From Pseudomonas sp. PICF141 (GTDB lineage Bacteria > Pseudomonadota > Gammaproteobacteria > Pseudomonadales > Pseudomonadaceae): 64,000 nucleotides of DNA. The notes under the pieces are model-generated. The model was given only the letters and a program-made list of their open reading frames with translations. It was not told the DNA's origin and searched no databases. The DNA is taken from NCBI RefSeq assembly GCF_002286815.1, contig NZ_MUNM01000078.1, forward strand, positions 1 to 64,000, given 5' to 3'. How positions within the stretch are numbered: the first letter of the stretch is position 1; every line of letters begins with the position of its first letter. The translations under genes were made by a program, and so were the position numbers. Of the stretch, positions 13,085 through 23,377 are shown in pieces.

Positions 13085-16000
13085 TCAAGCCGTCAGCGTA
13101 TGGTCAGCCTCCCCAAACCACGTACGCACCAGATCGGTACCGCTTGTGCCCGTGTTGGCAAGGACCGCCACATCGGCGAAGTTCGTACCATTGGCTGCGC
13201 CGTCGGCATCCACCTTCACGGTGATGTCGCTGCCTGATTGCGCCAGTTGGACGAAGTCGGACGCCTGGCTAATACCGCTAACGAAGTTGGCGCTGAGCAG
13301 GGCAGAGAGGTCGAGTGCGTCGCCTTCGGCGAAGTTGTAGTCGAGGATGGTGTCCCCGCCTTCCGCCGCGTTGAGGTAGGCGAACATATCGGCTCCCGCG
13401 CCGCCACTGAGCGTGTCCTCTCCACCACGACCGGCCAGGATGTCGTTGCCGTCGCCGCCACTGAGTACGTCTGCCGTCATGCTGCCCACGAGTGTGCCGC
13501 TGGATGCGCCGTTGTAACTGACCTGGGTACCGGCCTCGCCGTCGGTGACCTGGAAGTCCTCCGCTATGTAATGCCCTAGCAGGTTCACCTCGGCCCGATG
13601 CGTGCCGTCGTTCACCGTCAGCAGGCCGCCGCTGCCAGAGGCGTTGGCGCTGTAGCTGAGCTGGGTGTTGGCGCCGAAGGCGAGATCGCCGAAGGTCAGC
13701 ATGTCATCGCTTTCCAGACCGAGGATGCCGACCAGCGAGCTCGCCGCTTCGGCCTGTGCGATCACCAGCGTGCCCGCACCTTCGCCGTGGAAGGCGACGG
13801 ACCCGTGGGCGGCGCCGGAAAAGGTCAGGGTCGCGTCGCCGTCGATGGTGGCGCTGCCGTTGCCCATCACGTCGGCCAGCAGACGCATGTCGCCGCCATT
13901 GGCCCATAAGTGACCGGAGTTGTCGACCGCACTGGCGACCGTCATGCCGCCTTCACCCGTGGATTCCAGCACGCCGCTGTTGGTAATGCTGTGGGTGCCG
14001 GTGTCGAGCACCAGACTGTTCAGTCCGCTGGCCAGGATCAGGCCTGCATTGACCAGTACCAACTGCCCGGCGCCCAACTGGCCGGCGCCGGAAATGCGGT
14101 TGTCGACGTTGGTCAGGACGGTGTCGGCGCTGCCACCGAAAATCACGTTTTGCGCGCTGTCGGATAGCAGGACCTGGCCGCCGCCGGTCAAGGTCGCACC
14201 GCGGAAAAGAATTTCCAGCTCGGTTGCGCTGCCGGTGGAACCGAGTTCGATGGTGCCGCTGTTATGAATGCTGCCACCGAACGGCATGATCGCGCCGTCG
14301 GCAATGGTGAGGGTGCCGGTATTGGTCATGACCGGGTCCACATCGAACTGGAAGTTCGCTTCGCTCAAGTCAGTCGCATCGACACCTTTCAGGGTGACCG
14401 ACTGGCCGGCGCCGATGCTGACCAGTGCATTGCCGTTGGCGTCGTTAGTGATGTTCAAGTCAGCAAAGCTGTTGATGCCCGGGAAGCCGATCAAGTCGAT
14501 CTTGTCCGCCGTGGCATCGAAGCTGTAGATCTGGTTGTTGCCGATCGGCTGGGCGAAAACGAAAGTGTCGGCACCGGACGAGCCAGTCAGGTTGTCGTCA
14601 GCGGACAAGGCGAAGATTGGTGCGTCGGGGGCATAGACTTCGATGTTGTTGAACACATAAGCGCTACCGTCGCTGCCGTCACTATTGCTCCAGTACATAT
14701 TGACATCAAGCACCAACGCTCCCGCGAAGTCGCTTGGGGTTGTCACCGTCAATGCGCCAGGATCGCTGGTCTGCACGGTCCAGGTGCCATCGCCGTTGTC
14801 GGTTCCCGCATTGAATATCCATCCCGAGGGAACACCGCCGATTGAAACCGTTATCGGGCCGCTGATAGCGCTCGACGGAGTAGTGAGGGCTAGATTGATA
14901 GGTTCGCCGGCAACGCCTGCCGGAAGGTTTGCACTGCTCCCGGCAGCCCCAGCATTACCCGCCAGATCGGTGTAGCTATTCGCGCTAACGTCGACTTTCA
15001 CGCTACCGGTCAGCGTTCTGGTCAGCGTCGCCGTATAGGTATCGCCGTCTACCTGCGTGAAGTTACCCCAGGTTCCGCGAGGGGTTGGCCCTGATGCACT
15101 CACCGTGACGTCGGAAAGGCTGAAACCGATCACTGCCTCACTGAACTGGAATGTGACTGTCGATACTGAGCCGATCGCATTCCCTAGCGCGGTCCCCGTC
15201 ACTACCACCGTCGGTGCCACGGTATCAACCGGCGTCTCAACGACGTTCTGCACATTCACCGTCATCGTCTGCGTGTCAGTTCCCCCATTGCCGTCGGCCA
15301 CCTGAACATCCACAACATAGATGTTATCACCGTCAGCACCACCGACATCCTGGGCATTCTCGTAATCGGGCGCTGAATTGAACGTCAGCACCCCGCTTGA
15401 ACTGATCGAGAACTTGCTGAAATCCGTCCCGGCCGTATTCAGGATCGAGTAGCTCAGGGTTTGTGACGACTGATCAGCATCGGTTGCCGTCACTGTCGTG
15501 ACCGTCGTGGTGTTCTCCGCCACGTTGACCGAAGCCGTCGCACCACCGCCGTTGGAGGTGATTGTTGGCGAGTCGTTGCTGCCGTTGATGGTCACCGTCA
15601 CTGCAGTCGAGCTGCCGTCGGCACTGAGTACGGTGAAGCTGTCGGTGAGACTGTCGCCGACATTGAGTGCGTCGAAGGCCGAGTTGGCGGTATAGCTCCA
15701 ATTACCCGAGGCATCGATGGCGAAGGTTCCGTTGGCGCCGGCGGTACCGGATTGGGCCTGGAAGGTTTCCGGGCTGTCGATGTCGCTGATGGTGAGGGTG
15801 CCAGCTGTGGTCAGTGGGGCATTGGTTTCGGTCAGCGTGACATTGGCTGAGGACAGCACGGCGGCGTCGTTAGTGCCGGTGACGGTCACAGTCACCAACT
15901 GGGTGTCCACGCCGCCGAGGCCATCGCTGACCTGCACGCTGAACACTTCATCGTGACTCTCGCCAGCCCCCAGCGATTGCACCGCACTGGCAACACCATC

Positions 16001-17797
16001 GGTGCCATTGGCCAGGGTGTACGTCCATTTACCAGTACTATCCACCGCGATCGAACCATAGGTGCCGGTATTCGTACCGGCAATGCTCCAGCTGGCTGTT
16101 GCGGCATGATCGACGTCGGCCGAACTGAACTGACCGCTGACGCTGAGCGTGGTGTCTTCCTGCGCCGCGCCGACATCATGGCCGGTGGCGAAACTGAGTA
16201 CCGGCGCATCGTTAGTGCCGGTGATTGTGATGTTCACCGTCTGCGTCGCCGAGGCAGCATTAGCCGCGCCGCTGTTGTCAGTGGCAACCACCGTGTACGA
16301 GAAGGTGATGGTTTCACCCGCACCGAGGAAGTCGAGGTTCTGGTTGCTGCTGTAGTCCCAGCTGTTTTGATCGACCGAGAAACCGGCCACCAGTGCCGAA
16401 GCCACGGCCGCATTGAGCACGCCGCCGCTCCAGGCGATGTCGCCGTTGGCGGTCTGCGACACGGTCACCGTGTCGGTACTGTCCAGATCGGCAAAGCTCA
16501 GTGCACCGCTGTCGCTCAGCGTGGCGGTGCCATTACCTTCGTTCATTGCGCCGCTGCTGTCGGCGATTGTCAGCGTCGGCCGATCGTTAGAACCGGTGAT
16601 AGTAATGGTCACGGTCTGCACCGCGCCGTCGCCGATCGCCACGTTATAGGTTTGGGTGACGATCTGGCCTTCGCCGAGGAACTGCAACGCGGCGTTGTCC
16701 ACTGCGAAGTTCCAGCCCAGCGAACCACTGCCCGTGCCGGTGCTGTCGCTCAGCGGATCAGTGGTGAAACTGCCCAGATAGCCGGAAGCGCCCGGCGTGA
16801 CGGTAACGCTGTGGATGTCGATCAGGTCGACGTCGGTGAAGGTGATGTTACCGCTGGCTGCGTAGTCGCCGCTGTCTTCCCCGGCATCGCCGGCCTGCAC
16901 GCCGCTGGTGATCTGCACCTGGTCGTTAATGCCGGTGATGGTGATGGTCACATTCTGCGTGGTCGACGAACCATGCCCGTCACTGAGGGTGACGATATAG
17001 GTTTCAGTCACCGTCTGCCCTTGGGCCAGGGATTGGGCTGCCGCATTGTTCAGGGTGTAAGTCCAGTCAACCGTGCCGTCGGCGGCGTTGGCCGCTTCAG
17101 TTACTGATGCAAGGGTGAAGTTGCCCAGCGCGGTGGCGTTGCCTGCCGCAGGGACGAAAGAGGCGGTATGCGTGTCGCTCAGATCTACGTCGCTAAACGC
17201 AATCACCCCCGTCGCGCTCAGCGAGTCGGTCGGGCTCGATGTCGTGCTCGCATCTTCGGTTACTGTGCCGGCCTGCACATCCAGGCTTATCGTCACGCTG
17301 TCATTCGCACCTGCGAACTGCACCTGCGCGGTGGCCCAACTGAGGGTGCCGTTGCCGAGACGAATCGCATAGGTAAAGGTGTCTGTCAGGGTCCCTCCAC
17401 CCGCCAGCGACTGAAGTTGTGCCTTGAAAGCCGTCGACAATGTTGCGGCGTCGTAGCCGACCTTGCCATCGGAGGTAATCCAGATCTTTGCCCCGTTGAA
17501 ACTGGTGTCAGTACTCGTTGCCTCAATTCTGCCGGTGTCCTGGACCAGCAGGTCGGCCGGTGCATAAACCTTGGTGGCAGTGGAAAGACTGGTCGCGTCA
17601 TCGAGTGACCACAGTGTCTTTGCGCTGCCGCCGAGGTCATTGGACATGACGTCCAGGTATACGACTCCCAGCAGGTCTTCAGTGATGGCCGCGGTGCTCG
17701 TGCCAATCACACCGGTCGTGAAAATGTCGTCCTGCGCCTGCGCAGTGTTGGAAAGTGAAGTAACGGTGCCGCCGCTGGTCGTTGTAGTGGTAGTCAT
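13085..17797 (-). CDS. large VCBS/RTX secreted protein, probable type I secreted adhesin
   Basis: About 1570 residues. After a short N-terminal domain, VCBS-type repeats of roughly 110 residues run to about 780, each with FTDVDL/FSDVDLSDTH-like and TVTITGTND-like motifs. A cadherin-like unit follows (about 780-880, TVTATDADQSSQTLSYSI), then a bacterial Ig-like unit (about 885-980). Next come a segment with one RTX-like turn, a beta-helix-like repeat region, and a C-terminal RTX block (GGDGNDILAGRGGEDTLSGG) with a calcium-binding and type I secretion tail. GGGAG precedes the ATG at 17797, preferred over an opening at 17875. No LapG cleavage-type N-terminus is obvious, and no ABC exporter genes lie nearby. 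Surface or secreted adhesion is inferred. Confidence 0.8.
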   Translation of the reverse strand: MTTTTTTSGGTVTSLSNTAQAQDDIFTTGVIGTSTAAITEDLLGVVYLDVMSNDLGGSAKTLWSLDDATSLSTATKVYAPADLLVQDTGRIEATSTDTSFNGAKIWITSDGKVGYDAATLSTAFKAQLQSLAGGGTLTDTFTYAIRLGNGTLSWATAQVQFAGANDSVTISLDVQAGTVTEDASTTSSPTDSLSATGVIAFSDVDLSDTHTASFVPAAGNATALGNFTLASVTEAANAADGTVDWTYTLNNAAAQSLAQGQTVTETYIVTLSDGHGSSTTQNVTITITGINDQVQITSGVQAGDAGEDSGDYAASGNITFTDVDLIDIHSVTVTPGASGYLGSFTTDPLSDSTGTGSGSLGWNFAVDNAALQFLGEGQIVTQTYNVAIGDGAVQTVTITITGSNDRPTLTIADSSGAMNEGNGTATLSDSGALSFADLDSTDTVTVSQTANGDIAWSGGVLNAAVASALVAGFSVDQNSWDYSSNQNLDFLGAGETITFSYTVVATDNSGAANAASATQTVNITITGTNDAPVLSFATGHDVGAAQEDTTLSVSGQFSSADVDHAATASWSIAGTNTGTYGSIAVDSTGKWTYTLANGTDGVASAVQSLGAGESHDEVFSVQVSDGLGGVDTQLVTVTVTGTNDAAVLSSANVTLTETNAPLTTAGTLTISDIDSPETFQAQSGTAGANGTFAIDASGNWSYTANSAFDALNVGDSLTDSFTVLSADGSSTAVTVTINGSNDSPTITSNGGGATASVNVAENTTTVTTVTATDADQSSQTLSYSILNTAGTDFSKFSISSSGVLTFNSAPDYENAQDVGGADGDNIYVVDVQVADGNGGTDTQTMTVNVQNVVETPVDTVAPTVVVTGTALGNAIGSVSTVTFQFSEAVIGFSLSDVTVSASGPTPRGTWGNFTQVDGDTYTATLTRTLTGSVKVDVSANSYTDLAGNAGAAGSSANLPAGVAGEPINLALTTPSSAISGPITVSIGGVPSGWIFNAGTDNGDGTWTVQTSDPGALTVTTPSDFAGALVLDVNMYWSNSDGSDGSAYVFNNIEVYAPDAPIFALSADDNLTGSSGADTFVFAQPIGNNQIYSFDATADKIDLIGFPGINSFADLNITNDANGNALVSIGAGQSVTLKGVDATDLSEANFQFDVDPVMTNTGTLTIADGAIMPFGGSIHNSGTIELGSTGSATELEILFRGATLTGGGQVLLSDSAQNVIFGGSADTVLTNVDNRISGAGQLGAGQLVLVNAGLILASGLNSLVLDTGTHSITNSGVLESTGEGGMTVASAVDNSGHLWANGGDMRLLADVMGNGSATIDGDATLTFSGAAHGSVAFHGEGAGTLVIAQAEAASSLVGILGLESDDMLTFGDLAFGANTQLSYSANASGSGGLLTVNDGTHRAEVNLLGHYIAEDFQVTDGEAGTQVSYNGASSGTLVGSMTADVLSGGDGNDILAGRGGEDTLSGGAGADMFAYLNAAEGGDTILDYNFAEGDALDLSALLSANFVSGISQASDFVQLAQSGSDITVKVDADGAANGTNFADVAVLANTGTSGTDLVRTWFGEADHTLTA

Positions 17798-18305
17798 GTC
17801 TGTCTCCCGAGAGGGCGGTTTTTTATTTTTGGAGTTGCCAGGCATTGCTGACAGGACGAAATCCTGTCCTTGCACCGTTCAGATTGTTCAAGACGTATTT
17901 TGAGAGAGCACCGACTCAGGGATACGGCCTTTCCTGATATCAGTTTGATGTGTGTTTAGTTGTGGGGGCAGGCTTTGTAAAGGTGTTAACCGCAGCTAAC
18001 AGTACGACGTGCCAATATTCCGACAGGCGGGTGTTTCGGTGTCAATATTATGTCGATTTGTTTTTGGCGAAGAGGCCATGGGCACTCAATAGTAATTGCC
18101 CCGAATGAGCTGAAACCCGCGTGGGGCTTGGGCCGGCTGCGTCATAAGGTGTTGGGCTACGGATTAAATGTCTGTGCTCACCTGTTAGAAAACCTCCGCC
18201 AGCGCCTGTGCTCTGGCGATTTTATTACGCTCGAACCAGCCGACGACCTACATGGAAAGTCTGTCATTGCTGTGCCTTACTGCTCATTCCACAAGGAGCC
18301 CGGCA
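17798..18305. other. gene-free stretch upstream of the adhesin
   Basis: About 500 bp between divergent genes. It must contain the promoters of the adhesin (minus) and of the gene at 18306 (plus). No clear promoter, operator or RNA was recognised; open frames at 18050-18346 lack support. Confidence 0.5.
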
Positions 18306-18845
18306 ATGCGACACAGAGGCGCACAGTTCTGGTTATGGACCGATAATCGGTTATCGCTGCACATCCATGAAGAAGTGCTCAGCGATGGGGTACAAGTGGA
18401 AGTTCGTGCGCGGGTGAATCACGAAGGTGTTTCCCAGGTGTTCATCGGTATTTACGATGACCATGGGATCATGCTGTGCGAGGAGTTTCACGACAGGGGT
18501 CACGATGAGTCTTACTGCGCGGCGTTGAAATGGGGTGCCCAGCGCGCGAGGGAGATTGTGGCGGACGCCCAAGGGTTCGTCGCACCGCATCGGGTGCAAT
18601 TGACGCTGGGTCCGGTCATCACCGATGAGTCTGTATTGGCGCTACGGCGCATGGAAATGAGCGAGCGTGAGCGTTTCAAGCTCAGTTGCGAAGACGCATG
18701 GTCGGAATACCTGGCCGCCAAAGCGGCCATGCTGAATCTCATGCGTGCGCCTAAGGTCGATCCCAAGGTCTGGGCAGACCACAAAGAGCGTCTGAGGCAG
18801 GCGATTGACCGGCGCGTGTGGGTGCAACGCACCTATTTACGCTGA
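18306..18845 (+). CDS. conserved-type hypothetical protein (179 aa)
   Basis: A soluble protein of 179 residues starting MRHRGAQFWLWTDNRLSLHI. AAGGAG stands 8 bp before this ATG; an earlier in-frame ATG at 18252 has no binding site. An N-terminal beta-rich half (VEVRARVNHEGVSQVFIGIY) precedes a helical C-terminal half rich in charged residues. No known family was recognised. It ends 14 bp before the convergent hybrid kinase gene. Confidence 0.6.
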   Translation: MRHRGAQFWLWTDNRLSLHIHEEVLSDGVQVEVRARVNHEGVSQVFIGIYDDHGIMLCEEFHDRGHDESYCAALKWGAQRAREIVADAQGFVAPHRVQLTLGPVITDESVLALRRMEMSERERFKLSCEDAWSEYLAAKAAMLNLMRAPKVDPKVWADHKERLRQAIDRRVWVQRTYLR

Positions 18846-18858
18846 GCGATTATGGCCC

Positions 18859-21800
18859 TCAGGGCTGGGATTGCCGCAGATTCTCAATGGTTGCGATCAG
18901 GTCATCGTAGGAAACCGGTTTTCCAATGTGCTGGTCAAAACCCGATTGGCGGGCCTTCTGAATGTCGCTGCTGGCGCCATAGCCGGTCAGGGCGATGGCC
19001 GGCACATCCTTGGCAAGCGGCAACTGACGCAATGCATTCATCAGCTCATGGCCGTTCATCACCGGCATGCCCAGATCCGAAATGATCAGGTCGAAACGAG
19101 TGCTCTTCGCTGCGTCCAGAGCGGCCACCGGGCGATCGAAGGCAATGACTTCGGCATCTTCCATTTCCAGCAGCATTTTCAAGGTTTCCAGTACTTCGGC
19201 AGAGTCGTCGACCAGCAGAATCGTCAAGCCGCTCAGTTTTCCTGACACATCATCGATTTGAGCTTCGGTTTGGGTTTTGCCTTCGGGGCTGGCCAAGGGC
19301 AAGTAGACACTGAAAGTACAGCCTTCCCCGACCCCCGGCGAACTCACCTCTACCGTACCCCGTTGGGCCTCGGTCAATTGGCGCACCAGCGACAAACCGA
19401 TGCCCAGCCCCTCGCGTTGGTGGTTGGTGTGCTGGGTTTCCGCCTGGCCAAACAGGTCGAATACGTGTTCGAGGTGCTCGGGGGCGATACCAATGCCATC
19501 ATCCTTGACGTCCAGGCGCGCCATGTTTCCGGTCTGCCGGGCGATCAATTGCACGTGGCCGTTGGGTGGGGTGAATTTCAGTGCGTTGTTCACCAGATTC
19601 CAGATGATTTGCTCCAGGCGCGTCGGATCGGCGCACACCATCAACGGCTCCGACGGTACTTGCAACTCCACGGTGGTGCTGTGCCGATCATTGAGCACGA
19701 CCGTGTGGATATCGTGCAGCACACTGGTCAGGTCCACGGCCACCGGTTTCAGCTTGAGCTTGCCGGTACGGACGCGGGCGACGTCCAGCAGGTCATCGAT
19801 GATCCGTGCCTGGCTGCTGACGGCATCGCAGATGGTGCTGACGGCTTTGGCGGCCGGCGCCACGGACTTGGTCACCGGCAGGCGCCGCAGCAGTTCGGCG
19901 TTGAGCTGGATCAGGTTCAGTGGATGCTTGAGTTCGTGGGACATGACCGCGAAGAACTCATCCTTGAGGTAATTGGTGTTCAGCGTCTCGGCCAGTTGTT
20001 GGCTCTGTTCTTCATGCTGGCGTTTGTGGCCGGTCAGGTCACGGGCGATTTTCACGTAGCCTCGCAGGTTGTCACCGCTGAGCAGAGTCACCTCGCCGCT
20101 GCAATAGAAACGGCTGCCGTCCTTGCGCAGGTGCCAGCGTTCATCTTCGGAACGGCCATGGGTACGTGCTACTTGCAGCTCGGTTTCGGGCACGCCAGAG
20201 GCGCGGTCTTCTGCGGAGAAGATGAAGTCGTAGTAAGCGCCTTCGGCTTCGGCCTTGCTGTAGCCGAAGATCAGCTCGGCGCCTTTGTTCCAGCTGGTGA
20301 TCACGCCTTGTTCATCAAGGGTGATAATCGCGTAGTCGCGGGTACTTTCGGCCACCAGGCGCATGCGCTCTTCGCCCAGGCGCAGTTCTTCTTCGGCCGC
20401 GCGGCGTTTGGTGATGTCGATGAAGGTCAACACCGTGCCGTCGATATGGTCTTCGCTGGAGCGGTAGGGCAGCAGGCGCGCGATGTACCAGCGCTTGTCG
20501 GTGCTGCTGACTTCGCGCTCGATCATGTTCAATGATTCAAATACCTGGGCGGCATCACTGGCCAGTTCGTCGTAGTACAGGCGATGGGTGATGTCGAGCA
20601 GTGAACGGCCGGTGTCCATCGGCAACATGCTGAAAATGTCGGTGGCGCGCGGGGTGAACCATTTGATTCGCATGCTGCGGTCGACAAAGACGGTGGCAAT
20701 GTCGGTGGAGGCGATCAGGTTGGTCAGGTAGTCGTTGATCTTGTCGGTTTCTTCGACTTTGGTTTTCAGCTCGTAGTTGACCGTCAGCAACTCTTCGTTG
20801 ATCGATTGCAGCTCTTCCTTGCTGGTTTCCAGCTCTTCGGTGGCCGAGCGCAGTTCTTCGTTGATCGCCTGCATTTCTTCGTTGGAGGCTTTCAGTTCTT
20901 CACTGGAAATTTCCGATTGTTCAATGGTGTCCTGCAAGTGCAGCTTGGTGCGTTGCAGTTCACGCTCCAGGTTGGACAGTACCTGGCTCTCGGTTTGCAG
21001 CAGCGTCGTTGTCGTTACTTGCGAAGGGTCGACTTCGACTTCCTCGAAAATCACCAGGATGAACTCGCCGTCCGATTCTTCATCCTTGTAAGGCTGTGCC
21101 TCCAGGCTGACCTTGTAGAGCCGATCTTCGCGCTTGATCGGCACCTGGCGAGATTTGACCGCCAGGCCACTCTGCTGGACCTGAAACAGTGTGGTGCGGA
21201 TCTCCAGGCGCAGCTCCGGAAGAATCAGCGTGAGCAAGTTGCGTGATAGTTCACCGCCCACATGTCGCAGGAAACGCCCGGCACTTTCGCTCATGTGCAG
21301 GATGTCGGCGTGGGCATCGACGATCATGCTCGGCGGGGCGGCGCGCTCGAGGGCGCGCTGGTGGATGTCGGCGAAGGACAACTTGCGCGGTGCTGTGCTT
21401 TGCGGTGTCTGCCGGGAAACATTGCTGCGCACATAGCCGCCGCGTGGCACGGTCGGCATGCGGCGGCTATTGGCGGTGCCGGTCTTGGCGCGGAAGATCC
21501 GGTTGCGTTTGTCTACGGGCGTGAACAGCTCATGACAAGCATCCGCGCTTTCGGAAGACCCCAGGAACAGGAAGCCGCCGGGCCGCAATGCAAAGTGGAA
21601 CATCTGAAGAATTTCGCGTTGCACGCTGCGATCCAGATAAATCAGCAGGTTACGGCAAACGATCAGGTCGATTTGCGAAAAGGGTGGGTCGGACAACAGG
21701 CTGTGCTTGGCAAACAGCACTTTCTCGCGGATTTCCTTGCGAATCCGATAGTGGTCATCTTCCTTGATGAAGTAATTCCGCAGCCGTGTTGGCGGCACAT

Positions 21801-22995
21801 CCGTGATAATCGCTTGCGGGTACAGGCCGGCCCGGCCGAAGCTGATGGCGCGCTCGTCGATGTCGGTGGCGAAAACTTGCAGCGAGGCCTTGCTGGACTC
21901 CAGTTGCAGCTGATCGCTGACCAGCATCGCCAGGCTGTAGGCCTCTTCGCCGGTGGAGCAGCCAGCCGACCACACTCGAATTTCTTCTTTCTCTGGCTGC
22001 GCCGAGACAGCGGCGCTGACCAGTTGCGGCACGATATCGCGCTCCAGTGCTTCAAAGGCTTCGCGATCACGGAAAAAGTTGGTTACGCCGATCAGCATGT
22101 CCCCCAGCAACGCTTTGGTTTCTTCGGGATTGCTTTGCAGGTACTGGTAATAAGCTTTCAGGTTTGGCTGCGCGGTGACCTGCATCCGGCGCTCGATCCG
22201 CCGCAATACCGTCGCGCGCTTATAGTGCTTGAAGTCGTGGCCGGTGCCGGAGCGCAACTGGATGAGGATGTCATGCAGCATTTGTTCGGCGAATGCAACA
22301 TCGCGCTCGGACATCGAGGCGACGGCTTGCTGTTCCGGCTCGTTGAGGATGGGCAAACTGATTTCCTGGGAGTTATGCCATAGATCCAGCAGTTTTTGCG
22401 GCATTTCGACCACGGGCAATACGAGATCGACCATGCCGGTCTCGATGGCTGCGCGTGGCATTCCGTCAAATTCGGCGTCTTCCGGCACTTGGGCCATGGT
22501 GATGCCGCCCTGTTCCTTTATACGTGACAAACCGACCGCGCCATCGGAGCCGCTGCCAGAGAGCACCAGGCAAAAGGCGCGTTCCCTATGTACGTTGGCC
22601 AGGTCACGGAAGAACAGATCGATCGAGGCGTGGCGGCCCAACTGCGGATCGTTTTCACTGACCTCAAGGTTGCCGTCATTCATCGTCAGCCGTTGTGCCG
22701 GTGAGATGACGTACACCCGGTTTTTTTCGATCGGCACGGTTTCGGTGACCTGCAGGACCGGCATCCGGGTCGATTCCTGGATGATCTTGTCGGCGATGCT
22801 CTGATGGTCGGGCGACAGATGAAGAATGATCACGAACGCCATGCCGTTATCTTGAGGCATGTTCTCGAAGAACAATTTAATGGCTTGCAGCCCGCCCGCC
22901 GACGCGCCAATGCCCACCACCGGAAAGTCCAGGGTGCTGGGGCTCAGGGCCTTTTGCTCAGAGGCGGTGGCCGAGTGCTTGGGGTTGGTGGTCAT
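18859..22995 (-). CDS. CheB-CheR-PAS-histidine kinase-receiver hybrid
   Basis: About 1378 residues. CheB methylesterase domain first (about 25-205; Ser in GIGASAGG, His in ILHLSPDH, Asp in SGSGSDGAVG); next a CheR methyltransferase domain (about 220-490; SAGCSTGEEAYSL and IVCRNLLIYLD). Then a PAS-like unit, a long coiled coil with repeated SSEELKASNEEMQAINEEL-type heptads (about 670-735), two PAS domains, HisKA (His in MSHELKHPLNLI), HATPase (DVKDDGIGIAPEHLE) and a C-terminal receiver (Asp in DLIISDLGMPVMNG). Lacking a CheB receiver and membrane segments, it is a cytoplasmic sensory hub of the CheB/CheR fusion class. The start at 22995 has an AGAAG ribosome site; the frame remains open to 23058. 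Ligand and output are unknown. Confidence 0.9.
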   Translation of the reverse strand: MTTNPKHSATASEQKALSPSTLDFPVVGIGASAGGLQAIKLFFENMPQDNGMAFVIILHLSPDHQSIADKIIQESTRMPVLQVTETVPIEKNRVYVISPAQRLTMNDGNLEVSENDPQLGRHASIDLFFRDLANVHRERAFCLVLSGSGSDGAVGLSRIKEQGGITMAQVPEDAEFDGMPRAAIETGMVDLVLPVVEMPQKLLDLWHNSQEISLPILNEPEQQAVASMSERDVAFAEQMLHDILIQLRSGTGHDFKHYKRATVLRRIERRMQVTAQPNLKAYYQYLQSNPEETKALLGDMLIGVTNFFRDREAFEALERDIVPQLVSAAVSAQPEKEEIRVWSAGCSTGEEAYSLAMLVSDQLQLESSKASLQVFATDIDERAISFGRAGLYPQAIITDVPPTRLRNYFIKEDDHYRIRKEIREKVLFAKHSLLSDPPFSQIDLIVCRNLLIYLDRSVQREILQMFHFALRPGGFLFLGSSESADACHELFTPVDKRNRIFRAKTGTANSRRMPTVPRGGYVRSNVSRQTPQSTAPRKLSFADIHQRALERAAPPSMIVDAHADILHMSESAGRFLRHVGGELSRNLLTLILPELRLEIRTTLFQVQQSGLAVKSRQVPIKREDRLYKVSLEAQPYKDEESDGEFILVIFEEVEVDPSQVTTTTLLQTESQVLSNLERELQRTKLHLQDTIEQSEISSEELKASNEEMQAINEELRSATEELETSKEELQSINEELLTVNYELKTKVEETDKINDYLTNLIASTDIATVFVDRSMRIKWFTPRATDIFSMLPMDTGRSLLDITHRLYYDELASDAAQVFESLNMIEREVSSTDKRWYIARLLPYRSSEDHIDGTVLTFIDITKRRAAEEELRLGEERMRLVAESTRDYAIITLDEQGVITSWNKGAELIFGYSKAEAEGAYYDFIFSAEDRASGVPETELQVARTHGRSEDERWHLRKDGSRFYCSGEVTLLSGDNLRGYVKIARDLTGHKRQHEEQSQQLAETLNTNYLKDEFFAVMSHELKHPLNLIQLNAELLRRLPVTKSVAPAAKAVSTICDAVSSQARIIDDLLDVARVRTGKLKLKPVAVDLTSVLHDIHTVVLNDRHSTTVELQVPSEPLMVCADPTRLEQIIWNLVNNALKFTPPNGHVQLIARQTGNMARLDVKDDGIGIAPEHLEHVFDLFGQAETQHTNHQREGLGIGLSLVRQLTEAQRGTVEVSSPGVGEGCTFSVYLPLASPEGKTQTEAQIDDVSGKLSGLTILLVDDSAEVLETLKMLLEMEDAEVIAFDRPVAALDAAKSTRFDLIISDLGMPVMNGHELMNALRQLPLAKDVPAIALTGYGASSDIQKARQSGFDQHIGKPVSYDDLIATIENLRQSQP

Positions 22996-23377
22996 TTCTT
23001 CTGCCTTTGCTGGCGATGTAAAGCGTACAGAGTTCAAGCAGATATAAACGCGCTTCATAAAATCAGAATAATCCCGTTTTTCAATAAGGCGTTCAATTAT
23101 TTAGCGCGCATTTGTGGGGTTATATAAGTTTTTGACCACCAAACGTACGATTGCATTCCCGTCGCTTCAAGGGAACGCGACTACTGGCCGATAACCCGAT
23201 CGGCTGTGCGAGTTTCGTCGCTGACGGCCGGCAAGTGTGATCACGCAATTGTGCGAAATTGCTTGATAGCCTATGGCCTCTCGCTATCATCTGCGCGCCC
23301 GAAAAACGGGCGCGACGCTGAGTTCACCCGTGTCACTGTCTTTAGGTTGTTCTTCTTAAATTGCCTGGAAATCTTCG
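22996..23377. other. gene-free stretch between hybrid kinase and receiver-TPR gene
   Basis: A 380-bp divergent promoter region. A GC-rich hairpin (cgcgcccg at 23294-23301, cgggcgcg at 23307-23314) lies about 65 bp before the gene at 23378. No promoter motif stands out. Confidence 0.5.

Noticed and set aside
18050-18346. 98-codon frame before the 18306 gene
   Set aside because: Overlaps the better-supported gene in another frame and has no ribosome site.
19258-20535. Open frame antisense to the hybrid kinase
   Set aside because: Mirror of conserved kinase domains; no supporting feature.
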